From NCBI RefSeq assembly GCF_003865135.1, contig NZ_BHZC01000001.1, positions 6,882,001 through 6,946,000 on the forward strand: 64,000 bases of DNA, given 5' to 3'. The translations under genes were made by a program, and so were the position numbers. Shown in pieces: positions 24,232 through 32,848 of this stretch. Position 1 is the first letter of the stretch, and every line of letters starts with the position of its first letter. This DNA comes from Streptomyces chrestomyceticus JCM 4735. Lineage in GTDB: Bacteria > Actinomycetota > Actinomycetes > Streptomycetales > Streptomycetaceae. A model generated the notes under the pieces. It ran no database searches. It was not told the origin of the DNA and worked only from the letters and a program-made list of their open reading frames with translations.

Positions 24232-24335
24232 TGAACGGCACACCGCCGTTCGGGTAACGTCGGGAGAAGCAGCACCGCCGCGCACCCGCCGCCCACGCGG
24301 GTCCAGATCCGCCTCGCCGCAGGAGTGAGTCCGCC

Positions 24336-24875
24336 ATGAGCGATGCCACCGAGCGCCCCGCCGACCGTACGGACCGGTTCGACGCCGATGCCTGGGAAAC
24401 GGCCTGCGCCGAGGACCTGGCGGCCGAGAAGGCCCGCCGCCGCGCGCAGTACGGCCCGCCGCCGGGCAGCGCCGCCGAGGAACTGCGCCGCCTCGCGGAG
24501 GCCGTCACCGACAAGCTCGCCGGCATCCAGTTGCCGGGCGCGCTCGCCGGGATGGCCGCGCAGGGCGCCGTGCAGCAGCTCTTCCGGCAGGCCAAGGCCG
24601 TCGTCGAGCCGGTCGTCGAACGCAACCCGGACGTCTTCGACCACCTCGCCGCCGCCGGGTCCGAGCTGCTGGCCGCCTACCGCTCGGCCGTCGAGAGCAG
24701 CGAGCGCCGCTGGACCCGCCAGGCCGCCGACGAGGCCGCGCAGGCCGACCCGCGGGAGGCCGCCGGGCCGGGCGCCGGCCGCCAGGGCGACGGCACCCGC
24801 GACAAGCGGGACGACCCGGGCGCCCGCCGGGACGACGACGGCCCGGCGGGCACCGAGCGGATCGACCTCGACTGA
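24336..24875 (+). CDS. DUF5304 family protein
   Basis: This 179-residue hydrophilic protein has a conserved centre (PPPGSAAEELRRLAEAVTDKLAGIQLPG and MAAQGAVQQLFRQAKAVVEPVVERNPDVFDHLAAAGSELLAAYRS) followed by a disordered, strongly charged tail rich in Asp, Arg and Gly. It has no signal peptide or membrane segment. An AGGAGTGAG site precedes the ATG. It is a standard companion of the SRPBCC/ArsA genes and glucokinase in Streptomyces. The molecular function is unknown. Confidence 0.8.
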   Translation: MSDATERPADRTDRFDADAWETACAEDLAAEKARRRAQYGPPPGSAAEELRRLAEAVTDKLAGIQLPGALAGMAAQGAVQQLFRQAKAVVEPVVERNPDVFDHLAAAGSELLAAYRSAVESSERRWTRQAADEAAQADPREAAGPGAGRQGDGTRDKRDDPGARRDDDGPAGTERIDLD

Positions 24876-24975
24876 CCTGCCCCGCGCGGCCGGAGAGCAG
24901 CCGGAGGGCACGGGCGCCGCCCCGTACTCCGGTACGGTTGTACGCGGCGGGGTACGACCAATAACTGAGGGACAC

Positions 24976-25917
24976 ATGGGACTCACCATCGGCGTCGACA
25001 TCGGCGGCACGAAGATCGCGGCCGGCGTGGTCGACGAAGAGGGCACGATCCTCGAAACGTGCAAGGTGCCGACCCCGCAGGCCACCGACGAGCTGACGGA
25101 GGCCATCGCCGACGCCGTGCGCACCGTCGGCGCCGACCACCAGGTCGAGGCCGTCGGCATCGGCGCCGCCGGTTACGTGGACGAGAAGCGGGCCACCGTC
25201 CTGTTCGCGCCCAACATCGACTGGCGCCACGAGCCGCTGAAGGACAAGGTCGAGCAGCGCGTCGGCCTGCCCGTCGTCGTCGAGAACGACGCCAATGCGG
25301 CGGCCTGGGGCGAGTACCGCTTCGGCGCCGGCCAGGGCCACAGCGACGTCATCTGCATCACCCTGGGCACCGGCCTGGGCGGCGGCATCATCATCGGCAA
25401 CAAGCTGCGCCGCGGCCGGTTCGGCGTCGCCGCCGAGTTCGGCCACATCCGTGTCGTACCGGACGGCCTGCTGTGCGGCTGCGGCAGCCAGGGCTGCTGG
25501 GAGCAGTACGCCTCGGGCCGCGCCCTGCTGCGCTACGCCCGCCAGCGCGCCTTCGCCACCCCCGAGAACGCCGAGGTGCTGCTCTCCATGGGCGACGGCA
25601 CCTCCGAGGGCATCGAGGGCCGGCACATCAGCGAGGCCGCCCGCCAGGGCGACCCGGTCGCCGTCGACTCCTTCCGCGAACTGGCCCGCTGGGCCGGCGC
25701 CGGCCTCGCCGACCTGGCCTCGCTCTTCGACCCGTCCGCCTTCATCGTCGGCGGCGGCGTCTCGGACGAGGGCGAACTGGTCCTCGACCCGATCCGCAAG
25801 TCCTTCCGCCGCTGGCTGGTGGGCAACCAGTGGCGGCCGCACGCCCAGGTGCTCGCCGCCCAGCTCGGCGGCAAGGCCGGACTGGTCGGCGCCGCCGACC
25901 TGGCACGCCAGGGCTGA
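24976..25917 (+). CDS. glkA: ROK-family glucokinase
   Basis: The 313-residue enzyme phosphorylates glucose with ATP. It begins with the phosphate-binding loop TIGVDIGGTKIAAGVV, has ENDANAAAWGEYRFGAG, the second ATP motif LGTGLGGGIIIGNKL, and the ROK zinc signature CGCGSQGCWEQYASG. In Streptomyces coelicolor GlkA is also needed for carbon catabolite repression. The ATG at 24976 follows GAGGGA. The stop is followed after only 6 nt by the next gene, so the two are probably co-transcribed. A GTACGGTTGTAC inverted repeat upstream near 24933 could be regulatory. Confidence 0.95.
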   Translation: MGLTIGVDIGGTKIAAGVVDEEGTILETCKVPTPQATDELTEAIADAVRTVGADHQVEAVGIGAAGYVDEKRATVLFAPNIDWRHEPLKDKVEQRVGLPVVVENDANAAAWGEYRFGAGQGHSDVICITLGTGLGGGIIIGNKLRRGRFGVAAEFGHIRVVPDGLLCGCGSQGCWEQYASGRALLRYARQRAFATPENAEVLLSMGDGTSEGIEGRHISEAARQGDPVAVDSFRELARWAGAGLADLASLFDPSAFIVGGGVSDEGELVLDPIRKSFRRWLVGNQWRPHAQVLAAQLGGKAGLVGAADLARQG

Positions 25918-25923
25918 CCCCCG

Positions 25924-26673
25924 GTGCCGGCCGCACTGCCCGCCTCCCGCACCGAGCCGGGCTCGGCCGTGCTCCGTGTGCTCAGCTACAACGTCCGCTC
26001 CCTGCGCGACGACCGCGCGGCGCTGGCCCGGGTGATCCGGGCCTGCGCCCCGGACCTGGTGTTCGTGCAGGAGGCGCCGCGGTTCTTCCGCTGGCGCAAG
26101 AGCGTGGCGAAGCTGTGCCGGGCGACGGACCTGGTGTACGTGACGGGCGGCGCCACCGCCGCCGGCCCGATGATCCTGTCCTCGCTGCGCGCCCACGTGG
26201 AGCGCACCGAGGACGTCCTGCTGCCCCGCACCCCCGGCCTGCACCAGCGCGGTTTCGCGACCGCGGTGGTACGGACCGGGGGCGCCAGGGTCGGCCTGCT
26301 GAGCTGCCACCTCAGCCTCCGGGCCGACGAGCGGTACGCCCAGGCGGGCCTGCTGCTGGAGCGGCTGCGCGCGCTGGACACCCCGTACGCCGTCGCGGCC
26401 GGTGACCTCAACGACCGGCCGGACGGGCGTGCCTTCCGGCGGCTGGCGGGCTCGCTCACCGACGCCTGGACGGCGGCGCCGTGGGGCGGCGAGTACACCT
26501 CCACGCCCCACGACCCGCACCAGCGCATCGACGCCGTCTTCACGACCGAAGGCGTCGAGGTACTGGGCTGCGGCGTACCGCGCGACCTGCCGGGCCTCGC
26601 GCACAGCGATCTGCCGGCCGCCACGGACCACCTGCCGGTGCTGGCCGCCCTCCGGGTGCCGGCCGCCGCGTAA
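25924..26673 (+). CDS. Endonuclease/exonuclease/phosphatase-family protein
   Basis: The 249-residue protein has the EEP fold motifs: LRVLSYNVRSLRDD near residue 17, LVFVQEAPRFFRW near 46, AAGDLNDRPDG near 160, and RIDAVFTTEGVEV and SDLPAATDHLPVLAALRV with the terminal catalytic Asp-His. Members hydrolyse phosphodiesters in nucleic acids, lipids or sugar phosphates, and the substrate here is unknown. There is no signal peptide, so it is likely cytoplasmic. The start is a GTG at 25924, 6 nt after the glkA stop. It is convergent with the GDSL hydrolase gene. Confidence 0.85.
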   Translation: MPAALPASRTEPGSAVLRVLSYNVRSLRDDRAALARVIRACAPDLVFVQEAPRFFRWRKSVAKLCRATDLVYVTGGATAAGPMILSSLRAHVERTEDVLLPRTPGLHQRGFATAVVRTGGARVGLLSCHLSLRADERYAQAGLLLERLRALDTPYAVAAGDLNDRPDGRAFRRLAGSLTDAWTAAPWGGEYTSTPHDPHQRIDAVFTTEGVEVLGCGVPRDLPGLAHSDLPAATDHLPVLAALRVPAAA

Positions 26674-26692
26674 GGCCCGGACCCGGCGGCGC

Positions 26693-27961
26693 TCAGGACA
26701 GCCGCATCCTCGGTTCCCCGCGCCCGTTGAGGCCGGGACCGCCGCCGGTGCAGGCCAGCCGGTTCTTGCGGGTCTGGTCCAGCGAGGCGTACGCCTGCCG
26801 CAGGCAGTTCCGCAGGGCGAGCTGGCCCCAGTGGTTCGGGTGCAGCGCCTCCTGCACCTGGAACGGTGGCAGCACCGCGGTGACCGTCCGCACCCAACTG
26901 ATCCACTCGGTCTTGTCGGCCGCCCCCGGGTCGGTCCACCGGCTCACCGTGCCGCGCACCGGGTCGACCAGTCCGACACCGCGCTCGCACAGCCGGTGCC
27001 CGTCGAAGCTGTGCGTGAGGTCGAGGAAGCGGACGTTGCCCAGCCCGCTCTTGGTGATGCCCCGCTGCACGGCCCGGCCGACGGCCGGCAGCACGCTGTC
27101 CACCGCCCAGTCGGCGTCCCGGTCGTTGAACGCGCAGCCGCCCAGGGTCTGGCGCGCGCCCAGCGGCGCCGGGTAGCGGAAGCCACGGCCGTGCGGGATG
27201 GGCGCCGGGTAGTTCTGCACGATCACGTCGTAGTCGTCGGTGTCGTGCCCGGCCCGCAGCATCGCCTGCCTGACGTTGCGCAGCCCGCCCGCGATGTCGT
27301 CGGCCCGCCGCTCCACCGCCTGGTCGGTGAACCGGGCCCGGTTGGCCGGGTCCTGGCTGCACGCCTTCGGCAGCGGGTTCAGGTACGCCAGGACGCAGGA
27401 CGTGACCACGTCACCGAAGCGGAAGTCGTTGCCGCCGATCGAGACGGCGACCAGCCGTACGGGGTGCTCGCGGGCGTACTCCTCCAGTTGCCGGGCCTGG
27501 CCGGGCACACCGGCCGCGTCCGAGAAGTCCAGGCCGGGCTTGGCGACGCCCTTCGGGGCCCGGAAGGAGTCGGTGCGGGCGCCGGAGCAGGCCAGGTTCT
27601 CGCTCTCGGTGCCGGGCAGCCCGAGGTGGATCTCGGCGGAGCGCGAGCGGTGGCACTTCGGGACGCGCTCGGCGGTGCGGCCCGCGTTGTCGTAGTACGC
27701 GGTGGGGCCGAGTGCGTCGATACGGGGAAAGTTGGCCGGGTTGGCGTCGGAGTTGCCGGCCCAGCGCCCGGCCTCGCCGGAGATGTAGGAGTCGCCGACG
27801 GAGACCACCGCAGCCGGACCGGGAGCCTGCCGCTGCGGTGGGCTGGCGGCGGCCGGCACGGTGGCCAGCAGGCCCGTCACCGCGGCGGCCGTCGCGGCGG
27901 CCGCCGCCACCCGGGCCCGACGACGTGGACGTGAGCATGACGACGAGAGCGGATGGCGCAC
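26693..27961 (-). CDS. Secreted SGNH/GDSL hydrolase
   Basis: The 422-residue protein has an Arg-rich signal peptide (hydrophobic core ATAAAVTGLLATVPAAA, about residues 22-38) and an SGNH hydrolase domain. The nucleophile motif is SVGDSYISGEAG, the oxyanion-hole block SIGGNDFRFG follows, and the catalytic Asp-His motif is LHPNHWGQ. It resembles Streptomyces extracellular esterases and lipases. The start is a GTG at 27961 with GGGAGGA 6 nt upstream. Several Cys residues fit extracellular disulfides. It is transcribed toward the nuclease-like gene. Confidence 0.88.
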   Translation of the reverse strand: MRHPLSSSCSRPRRRARVAAAAATAAAVTGLLATVPAAASPPQRQAPGPAAVVSVGDSYISGEAGRWAGNSDANPANFPRIDALGPTAYYDNAGRTAERVPKCHRSRSAEIHLGLPGTESENLACSGARTDSFRAPKGVAKPGLDFSDAAGVPGQARQLEEYAREHPVRLVAVSIGGNDFRFGDVVTSCVLAYLNPLPKACSQDPANRARFTDQAVERRADDIAGGLRNVRQAMLRAGHDTDDYDVIVQNYPAPIPHGRGFRYPAPLGARQTLGGCAFNDRDADWAVDSVLPAVGRAVQRGITKSGLGNVRFLDLTHSFDGHRLCERGVGLVDPVRGTVSRWTDPGAADKTEWISWVRTVTAVLPPFQVQEALHPNHWGQLALRNCLRQAYASLDQTRKNRLACTGGGPGLNGRGEPRMRLS

Positions 27962-28106
27962 GGGGGTCCTCCCGGGAACACGGCCGGATACTCGGCGTGA
28001 TCCTCCCCGTTCGCAGCGTCAACGCCGGGCAGGACACCCGGCGCGCGAGGGTGAACCCCTGGTCACGCGGGGGACGGCAGGGCCCGAAGACCGGCCGCCC
28101 ATGCGG

Positions 28107-28799
28107 TCATACGACCGCGCCGCCGCCCGGCAGCTCCTCGTCGTCCTCGTCGTCGTGCTTCATCCGGGCCACGAGCGTGGCGAAGCCGCCCAGGAAGCCG
28201 CCGATGCCCAGCAGGGTGATCCACCAGGTGACGGGCTGCTGCAACAGCACCATCAGCACCAGCAGCAGCGGCCCGCCGAGCACCGCGATCCAGGCGAACT
28301 TGGCCGTCACGTCGGCCTTGGGCAGCGGAGGCGGCTCGGGCGGCACGAAGTGCCCTTCGTCCGTCCCGGCGAGGTCGTCGTCGGACGCCTCGGCCGCCGA
28401 CCAGTCGCGCGGCCCCACGCCGGGTGCGAAGACCACGAAGCTGCCCACGCCGTTGCCGCCGGGCCGGTCCGGCGACCCCGGGGAGGGCTCGCTGCGCGGG
28501 CGCTCCTCGACCGTCAGGCCGCCGTCGTCCCGGTCGGTGCGGTCCGTGGAGCCCTGGCCGGGCTTCTCGGGGGGCTTGCCGTCGGCCCGGTCCTCGCCGG
28601 TCTTGCCGAGGCCGACGCGGTCCGGTCCGGTGCCCGTGGCGCCGCCGGACGGCCCGTCCGCCGCCTCCGGGCCCGGACTGGCCACCGGCCCGTCCTCGTC
28701 CGGGAAGGCCGGCGCCTTGCCGTACCCGGCCACGATCTCGGCCCAGGCGGCTTCCTCGTCCAGCGGGTCGCGGGGGTCGCGGGGGCTACGCTCCTCCAC
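28107..28799 (-). CDS. Acidic protein with C-terminal membrane hairpin, unknown function
   Basis: About 150 residues of Pro/Gly/Asp-rich, probably disordered sequence are followed by two adjacent transmembrane helices (AWIAVLGGPLLLVLMVLL and TWWITLLGIGGFLGGFATLV) and a short acidic tail, 230 residues in all. The GTG at 28799 is preferred over one at 28817 because GAGGAG lies about 10 nt upstream. Its start overlaps the end of the upstream hydrolase gene by 14 bp, so the two form an operon. It resembles uncharacterised actinobacterial membrane proteins and no catalytic motif is seen. Confidence 0.75.
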   Translation of the reverse strand: MEERSPRDPRDPLDEEAAWAEIVAGYGKAPAFPDEDGPVASPGPEAADGPSGGATGTGPDRVGLGKTGEDRADGKPPEKPGQGSTDRTDRDDGGLTVEERPRSEPSPGSPDRPGGNGVGSFVVFAPGVGPRDWSAAEASDDDLAGTDEGHFVPPEPPPLPKADVTAKFAWIAVLGGPLLLVLMVLLQQPVTWWITLLGIGGFLGGFATLVARMKHDDEDDEELPGGGAVV

Positions 28800-29583
28800 C
28801 GGGCGCCGTCTCCTCACTCTCCACGCCCGTGCGCACGTCCGGCGCCAGTCGGGCGATGAAGTCGTAGGTCTCCTGGCAGATCCGCTCGGCGTCGTGGTCG
28901 AGCGTGGCGACGTGGTAGCTGCGCTCCAGCAGCACCTGCCGTACGTCCTCCGAGGACACCCGGCCGAGGATGCGCTCGGAGTCGACCGGCGGTACGACGT
29001 GGTCCTGCGGGCTGGTCATCACCAGCAACGGCTGGGTCACCTGGGGCAGTTCGGCGTCGACCAACTGGAAGAAGCGGCGCAGCGAGTGCGCGGCGTGCAG
29101 CGGCACCCGGTCGTAGCCGATCTCGTGGGAGCCGGGCTTGGCGATGTCGTCGGCCAGCCCCTTGGTCGTCCGGACGACGTGCCGCAGCACCGGCAGCAGC
29201 GGGGCGGCCGCGTCGTGCACCTTGTTGCCCGGGTTGACCAGCGCCAGGCCGCTGATCGCGGCGCCGTGCCGCTCGGCCAGCCGCAGCGCCAGCGCGCCGC
29301 CCATCGACAGGCCGCACACGAAGACCCGCTCGCACCGTTCGGACAGCGACCGCAGCTCGCGGTCGACCTCGGCGTACCAGTCCTGCCAGGTGGTGAGCTG
29401 CATGTCCTGCCAGCGGGTGCCGTGGCCGGGCAGCAACGGGACCGAGACCGTCAGGCCGCGGTCGGCCAGGTACTCGGCCCAGGGGCGTACGGACTGGGGG
29501 GAGCCGGTGAAACCGTGGCAGACGAGGACGCCGGTCCGGCCGCCGTCGCGGCGGAACGGCTCGGCTCCGGGGAGCAGCGGCAC
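28786..29583 (-). CDS. Alpha/beta hydrolase (carboxylesterase or monoacylglycerol lipase type)
   Basis: The 265-residue protein carries VLVCHGFTGSPQSVRPWAE (oxyanion hole), FVCGLSMGGALALRLAE (nucleophile elbow G-L-S-M-G), an Asp in MTSPQDHVVPP and a His in RSYHVATLDHD. This is the pattern of bacterial carboxylesterases and monoacylglycerol lipases related to Est30. The GTG at 29583, with GGAG 8 nt upstream, matches the usual family start (PLLPGAEPF); the longer open frame lacks coding character. It lies divergent from PlsC, so a role in lipid turnover is conceivable. It overlaps the next gene by 14 bp. Confidence 0.87.
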   Translation of the reverse strand: MPLLPGAEPFRRDGGRTGVLVCHGFTGSPQSVRPWAEYLADRGLTVSVPLLPGHGTRWQDMQLTTWQDWYAEVDRELRSLSERCERVFVCGLSMGGALALRLAERHGAAISGLALVNPGNKVHDAAAPLLPVLRHVVRTTKGLADDIAKPGSHEIGYDRVPLHAAHSLRRFFQLVDAELPQVTQPLLVMTSPQDHVVPPVDSERILGRVSSEDVRQVLLERSYHVATLDHDAERICQETYDFIARLAPDVRTGVESEETAPGGGA

Positions 29584-29793
29584 CGGGGAACTCCGATCGG
29601 TGAGGGCCGGGCGGCAACGGGATACGCGGGTTACCGAAAGCCTACGCGGAGCGGCGCCGGGCGGATAGGTCCATCGGCCCCCTACCCCGGTCACCGCCGG
29701 GGAGCGCCCCCGGGCCCGGCCGGGCGGGCCGCCGAGAAGAGGGGGGCGCCGGGGCAGGTTAAGGTCTTTGCGTCACACACAGGAGGCAGTGGG

Positions 29794-30606
29794 TTGATCT
29801 ACGGCGCAATGAAGTTTTCCATCGGCGGATCGCTGAAGCTGGCTTTCCGTCCCTGGGTGGAGGGCCTGGAGAACATCCCCGCGACGGGCCCCGCGATCCT
29901 GGCGAGCAACCATCTGTCCTTCTCGGACTCCTTCTTCCTGCCCGCGGTGCTCGACCGCAAGGTGACCTTCATCGCCAAGGCCGAGTACTTCACCTCCCCG
30001 GGCGTCAAAGGCAAGCTGACCGCCGCCTTCTTCAAGGGGGTGGGCCAGCTTCCGGTGGACCGCTCGGGCGCGCGGGGCGCGGGCGAGGCGGCGATCAAGA
30101 GCGGCATCGAGGTGCTGGAGCGCGGTGAGCTGTTCGGCATCTACCCGGAGGGCACCCGCTCGCCGGACGGCCGGCTCTACCGGGGCAAGCCCGGCGGCCT
30201 GGCCCGGGTGGCGCTGGCCACCGGCGCCCCGGTCATCCCCGTCGCGATGATCGACACGGAGAAGGTGCAGCCGCCCGGCAAGGTGATGCCGAAGATGATC
30301 CGGCCCGGTATCCGGATCGGCAAGCCGCTGGACTTCAGCCGGTACCACGGCATGGAGGGCGACCGCTTCATCCTGCGCTCGGTGACCGACGAGGTCATGT
30401 ACGAGATCATGAAGCTGTCGGGCCAGGAGTACGTGGACATCTACGCGACCGCCGCCAAGCGGCAGATCGCGGAGGCGGCCAAGAAGAAGGCCGAGGCGGA
30501 GAAGGCCGAAAAAGCCGAAAAAGCCGAAAAGGCTGAGAAGGCCGAAAAGACCGGTATGGCCGCCAAGATCCGCAAGGGGCAGGGCAGGACCGGCACCGGG
30601 GCGTAG
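29794..30606 (+). CDS. plsC: 1-acyl-sn-glycerol-3-phosphate acyltransferase
   Basis: The 270-residue enzyme acylates lysophosphatidic acid in phospholipid synthesis. The acyltransferase motifs are clear: SNHLSFSDSFFLP (H-x4-D), KGVGQLPVDRSG, and IYPEGTRSPDGRLYRGKPG. The start is an unusual TTG at 29794, supported by AGGAGG 7 nt upstream; the ATG at 29809 would be too far from it. The C-terminus carries a Lys/Glu/Ala tail (AEKAEKAEKAEK) encoded by 9-bp tandem repeats, not part of the catalytic domain. Homologues next to the same genes occur in mycobacteria (Rv2182c). Confidence 0.93.
   Translation: MIYGAMKFSIGGSLKLAFRPWVEGLENIPATGPAILASNHLSFSDSFFLPAVLDRKVTFIAKAEYFTSPGVKGKLTAAFFKGVGQLPVDRSGARGAGEAAIKSGIEVLERGELFGIYPEGTRSPDGRLYRGKPGGLARVALATGAPVIPVAMIDTEKVQPPGKVMPKMIRPGIRIGKPLDFSRYHGMEGDRFILRSVTDEVMYEIMKLSGQEYVDIYATAAKRQIAEAAKKKAEAEKAEKAEKAEKAEKAEKTGMAAKIRKGQGRTGTGA
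30505..30549 (+). repeat. Five tandem 9-bp repeats inside plsC
   Basis: Units of the form GCCGAAAAA or GCCGAAAAG repeat five times in frame and encode an Ala-Glu-Lys tripeptide repeat in the PlsC tail. Copy number may vary among strains by slippage. Confidence 0.85.
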
Positions 30607-30634
30607 GCGCGCCCCGGCACAGGGTGGGGGCGAA

Positions 30635-31948
30635 ATGGCAGAGGCAGAGATACGGCCCGCGGCCGGCGCGGCGGCGGGCAAGGGCAAGGGGCGGCCGCAG
30701 CGGGCGGTCCGGATGTCGGTGGAGCTCCCGCTGTGGCGGGCGCTGACCGGTTACCGCGTCCTGACCCTGGCCTACGTCCTGGTCCTGTTCGTGTTCTCGT
30801 ACAAGAAGTACGCGCACCCCCTCGTCGCCGCCGCCTACATGACGGCGCTGACCGTGTGGATGGCCTTCACCTGGCGCCGCACGACCTCGGCGGAGCGCTG
30901 CACCCGCGCCTTCCTCATCGGTGACCTGTCCTTCGCGCTCGGCGGCATCCTGCTCACCCTGGTGGCGGACAGCCATGAGCGGATCATGGACGGCGCGGCG
31001 ACCCTGCCCTCCATCTGGACGGCGGGCGCGGTGCTCGGCTTCGCCATCAAGGGCGGCTGGCGCTGGGCCGCGGTGGCCTCCGCGCTGGTCGCCGTCGTCA
31101 ATCTGGTCGAACGCCAGGAGCTCGCCCGCGACACCATCCACAACGTCGTCCTGGTGTGGGTGGCGAGCGTCGCCATCGGCTACGTGGTCGAGGTGGCCCG
31201 CGCCAGTGAGCGCACCCTCGCCCGCGCCCTCCAGATCGAGGCCGCCACCCGGGAGCGGGAGCGGCTGGCCCGGGACATCCACGACAGCGTCCTGCAGGTC
31301 CTGGCGATGGTGCAGCGGCGCGGTGCCGCGATCGGCGGCGAGGCCGCCGAGCTGGGCCGGATGGCGGGGGAGCAGGAGGTCGCGCTGCGCACGCTCGTCT
31401 CCAGCGGGCTGGTCCCGCGGCCCGGTACGGCCGTTCCCGACGCCGGGGAGGACGCGGTCCGCACCCCGCAGGAGGCACTGGCCGCGCCGGTGCCGTGCGC
31501 CGAGGACGGCCCCGATGCCGGGCCCTGCGACGTACGGGCCCTGCTCGCGCCGCACGCCGGCGCGCGCGTCACGTTCTCCGAGCCGGGCGGGCCGGTCGTG
31601 CTGCCGGCGGCTGCCGCGGCGGAGCTGGCGGCCGCTGTCAGTGCCGCGTTGGACAATGTCAGGGTGCACGCGGGTGCCGAGGCACAGGCGTGGATCCTGG
31701 TGGAGGACGAGCCGGACGAGGTGGTCGTGACGGTGCGGGACGACGGTCCCGGCATCCCCGAAGGCCGCCTCGCGGACGCCGAGCGCGAGGGCCGGCTGGG
31801 GGTGGCCCTGTCGATCCGCGGCCGGCTGCGGGACCTGGGCGGCAGCGCCGACTGGATCTCGGTCCCCGGCCAGGGCACGGAAGTGGAGCTGAAAGTCCCC
31901 AAGGGCCAGGTGCCCGAGGGCCGGAAACGGGGGAGGAGCACGGCGTGA
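30635..31948 (+). CDS. macS: Membrane sensor histidine kinase, MacS-like
   Basis: The 437-residue kinase has about five membrane helices (residues 30-185), a HisKA_3 dimerisation/phosphoacceptor region with RLARDIHDSVLQVLAMV (His216), and a C-terminal HATPase domain with VSAALDNVRVHAGAEA and DDGPGIPEGRL. This is the NarL-type (LuxR-partner) kinase class. Position before a LuxR response regulator and pfkA matches the MacRS system of S. coelicolor (SCO2120/2121, from memory), which controls membrane morphogenic proteins and actinorhodin. The stop overlaps the regulator start by 4 bp. The signal sensed is unknown. Confidence 0.8.
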   Translation: MAEAEIRPAAGAAAGKGKGRPQRAVRMSVELPLWRALTGYRVLTLAYVLVLFVFSYKKYAHPLVAAAYMTALTVWMAFTWRRTTSAERCTRAFLIGDLSFALGGILLTLVADSHERIMDGAATLPSIWTAGAVLGFAIKGGWRWAAVASALVAVVNLVERQELARDTIHNVVLVWVASVAIGYVVEVARASERTLARALQIEAATRERERLARDIHDSVLQVLAMVQRRGAAIGGEAAELGRMAGEQEVALRTLVSSGLVPRPGTAVPDAGEDAVRTPQEALAAPVPCAEDGPDAGPCDVRALLAPHAGARVTFSEPGGPVVLPAAAAAELAAAVSAALDNVRVHAGAEAQAWILVEDEPDEVVVTVRDDGPGIPEGRLADAEREGRLGVALSIRGRLRDLGGSADWISVPGQGTEVELKVPKGQVPEGRKRGRSTA

Positions 31949-32616
31949 GCGAGCCGCGGGACGTGAAGGTGATGGTGGTCGACGACCACCCGATGTGGCG
32001 GGACGCGGTCGCCCGCGACCTGGCCGAGGCCGGGTACGACGTGGTGGCGACGGCCGGGGACGGCCCGCAGGCGGTGCGCCGCGCGCAGGCCGCCGCGCCC
32101 GACGTCCTCGTCCTGGACCTGAATCTGCCGGGTCTGCCCGGCGTGGAGGTCTGCCGGGAAGTGGTCGGCGCCCACCCCGCCCTGCGGGTGCTGGTGCTCT
32201 CCGCCAGCGGCGAGCACGCCGACGTGCTGGAGGCCGTCAAGTCCGGCGCGACGGGCTATCTGCTCAAGTCGGCCAGTACCGAGGAGCTGCTGGACGCGGT
32301 GCGCCGTACGGCGGCCGGCGATCCGGTGTTCACACCGGGCCTGGCCGGGCTGGTGCTGGGGGAGTACCGCCGGCTGGCGACCGAGCCCGCCCCGGCCGCC
32401 GAGGACGAGCCGGGCGCGCCGCGGCTGACCGAGCGGGAGACCGAGGTGCTGCGCCTGGTCGCCAAGGGTCTGTCGTACAAGCAGATCGCCGACCGGCTGG
32501 TCATCTCGCACCGCACGGTCCAGAACCATGTGCAGAACACCCTGGGCAAGCTCCAGTTGCACAACCGGGTCGAACTGGTCCGGTATGCGATAGAACGGGG
32601 CCTGGACGAGGTCTAG
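31945..32616 (+). CDS. macR: LuxR/NarL-family response regulator, MacR-like
   Basis: The 223-residue regulator has an N-terminal receiver domain (VMVVDDHPMWRDAVARDL, phosphoacceptor Asp58 in VLVLDLNLPG, Lys in GYLLKSAS) and a C-terminal LuxR-type helix-turn-helix (LTERETEVLRLVAKGLSYKQIADRL, then SHRTVQNHVQNTLGKL). It should be phosphorylated by the adjacent kinase and bind DNA as a dimer. The GTG start lies in GTGA, overlapping the kinase stop, with GGGAGGAG upstream. Assignment as MacR rests on gene order. Confidence 0.82.
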   Translation: MSEPRDVKVMVVDDHPMWRDAVARDLAEAGYDVVATAGDGPQAVRRAQAAAPDVLVLDLNLPGLPGVEVCREVVGAHPALRVLVLSASGEHADVLEAVKSGATGYLLKSASTEELLDAVRRTAAGDPVFTPGLAGLVLGEYRRLATEPAPAAEDEPGAPRLTERETEVLRLVAKGLSYKQIADRLVISHRTVQNHVQNTLGKLQLHNRVELVRYAIERGLDEV

Positions 32617-32848
32617 GGACCCCGGCTTCGGCCGTCCGGGAGTCCACAAGGGCACCGGCCACGGATGCGCAATGCGCTCGTACGAGTGAACGCATCGCGT
32701 CAAGTCCCCGGCATTTCCGGGGAATTCGCTTTCCTTCCCATCCCGGGGTGACGCACATCACCATTAGCGTGACCGGCGTCGGCACAGCACGGCCGCGCGC
32801 GGCCACCGGCGGGTGCGCGGCCCCTCACGGGATGAAGGTGAAGAAGCG

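Noticed and set aside
24505..26631. A 708-codon minus-strand frame opposite DUF5304, glkA and the EEP gene
   Set aside because: Composition is that of an antisense frame in GC-rich DNA, and the plus-strand genes have clear family motifs.
27712..29790. Upstream extension of plsC to a 964-codon frame
   Set aside because: The extra part is low-complexity antisense of the GDSL and hydrolase genes; AGGAGG and the family start support 29794.
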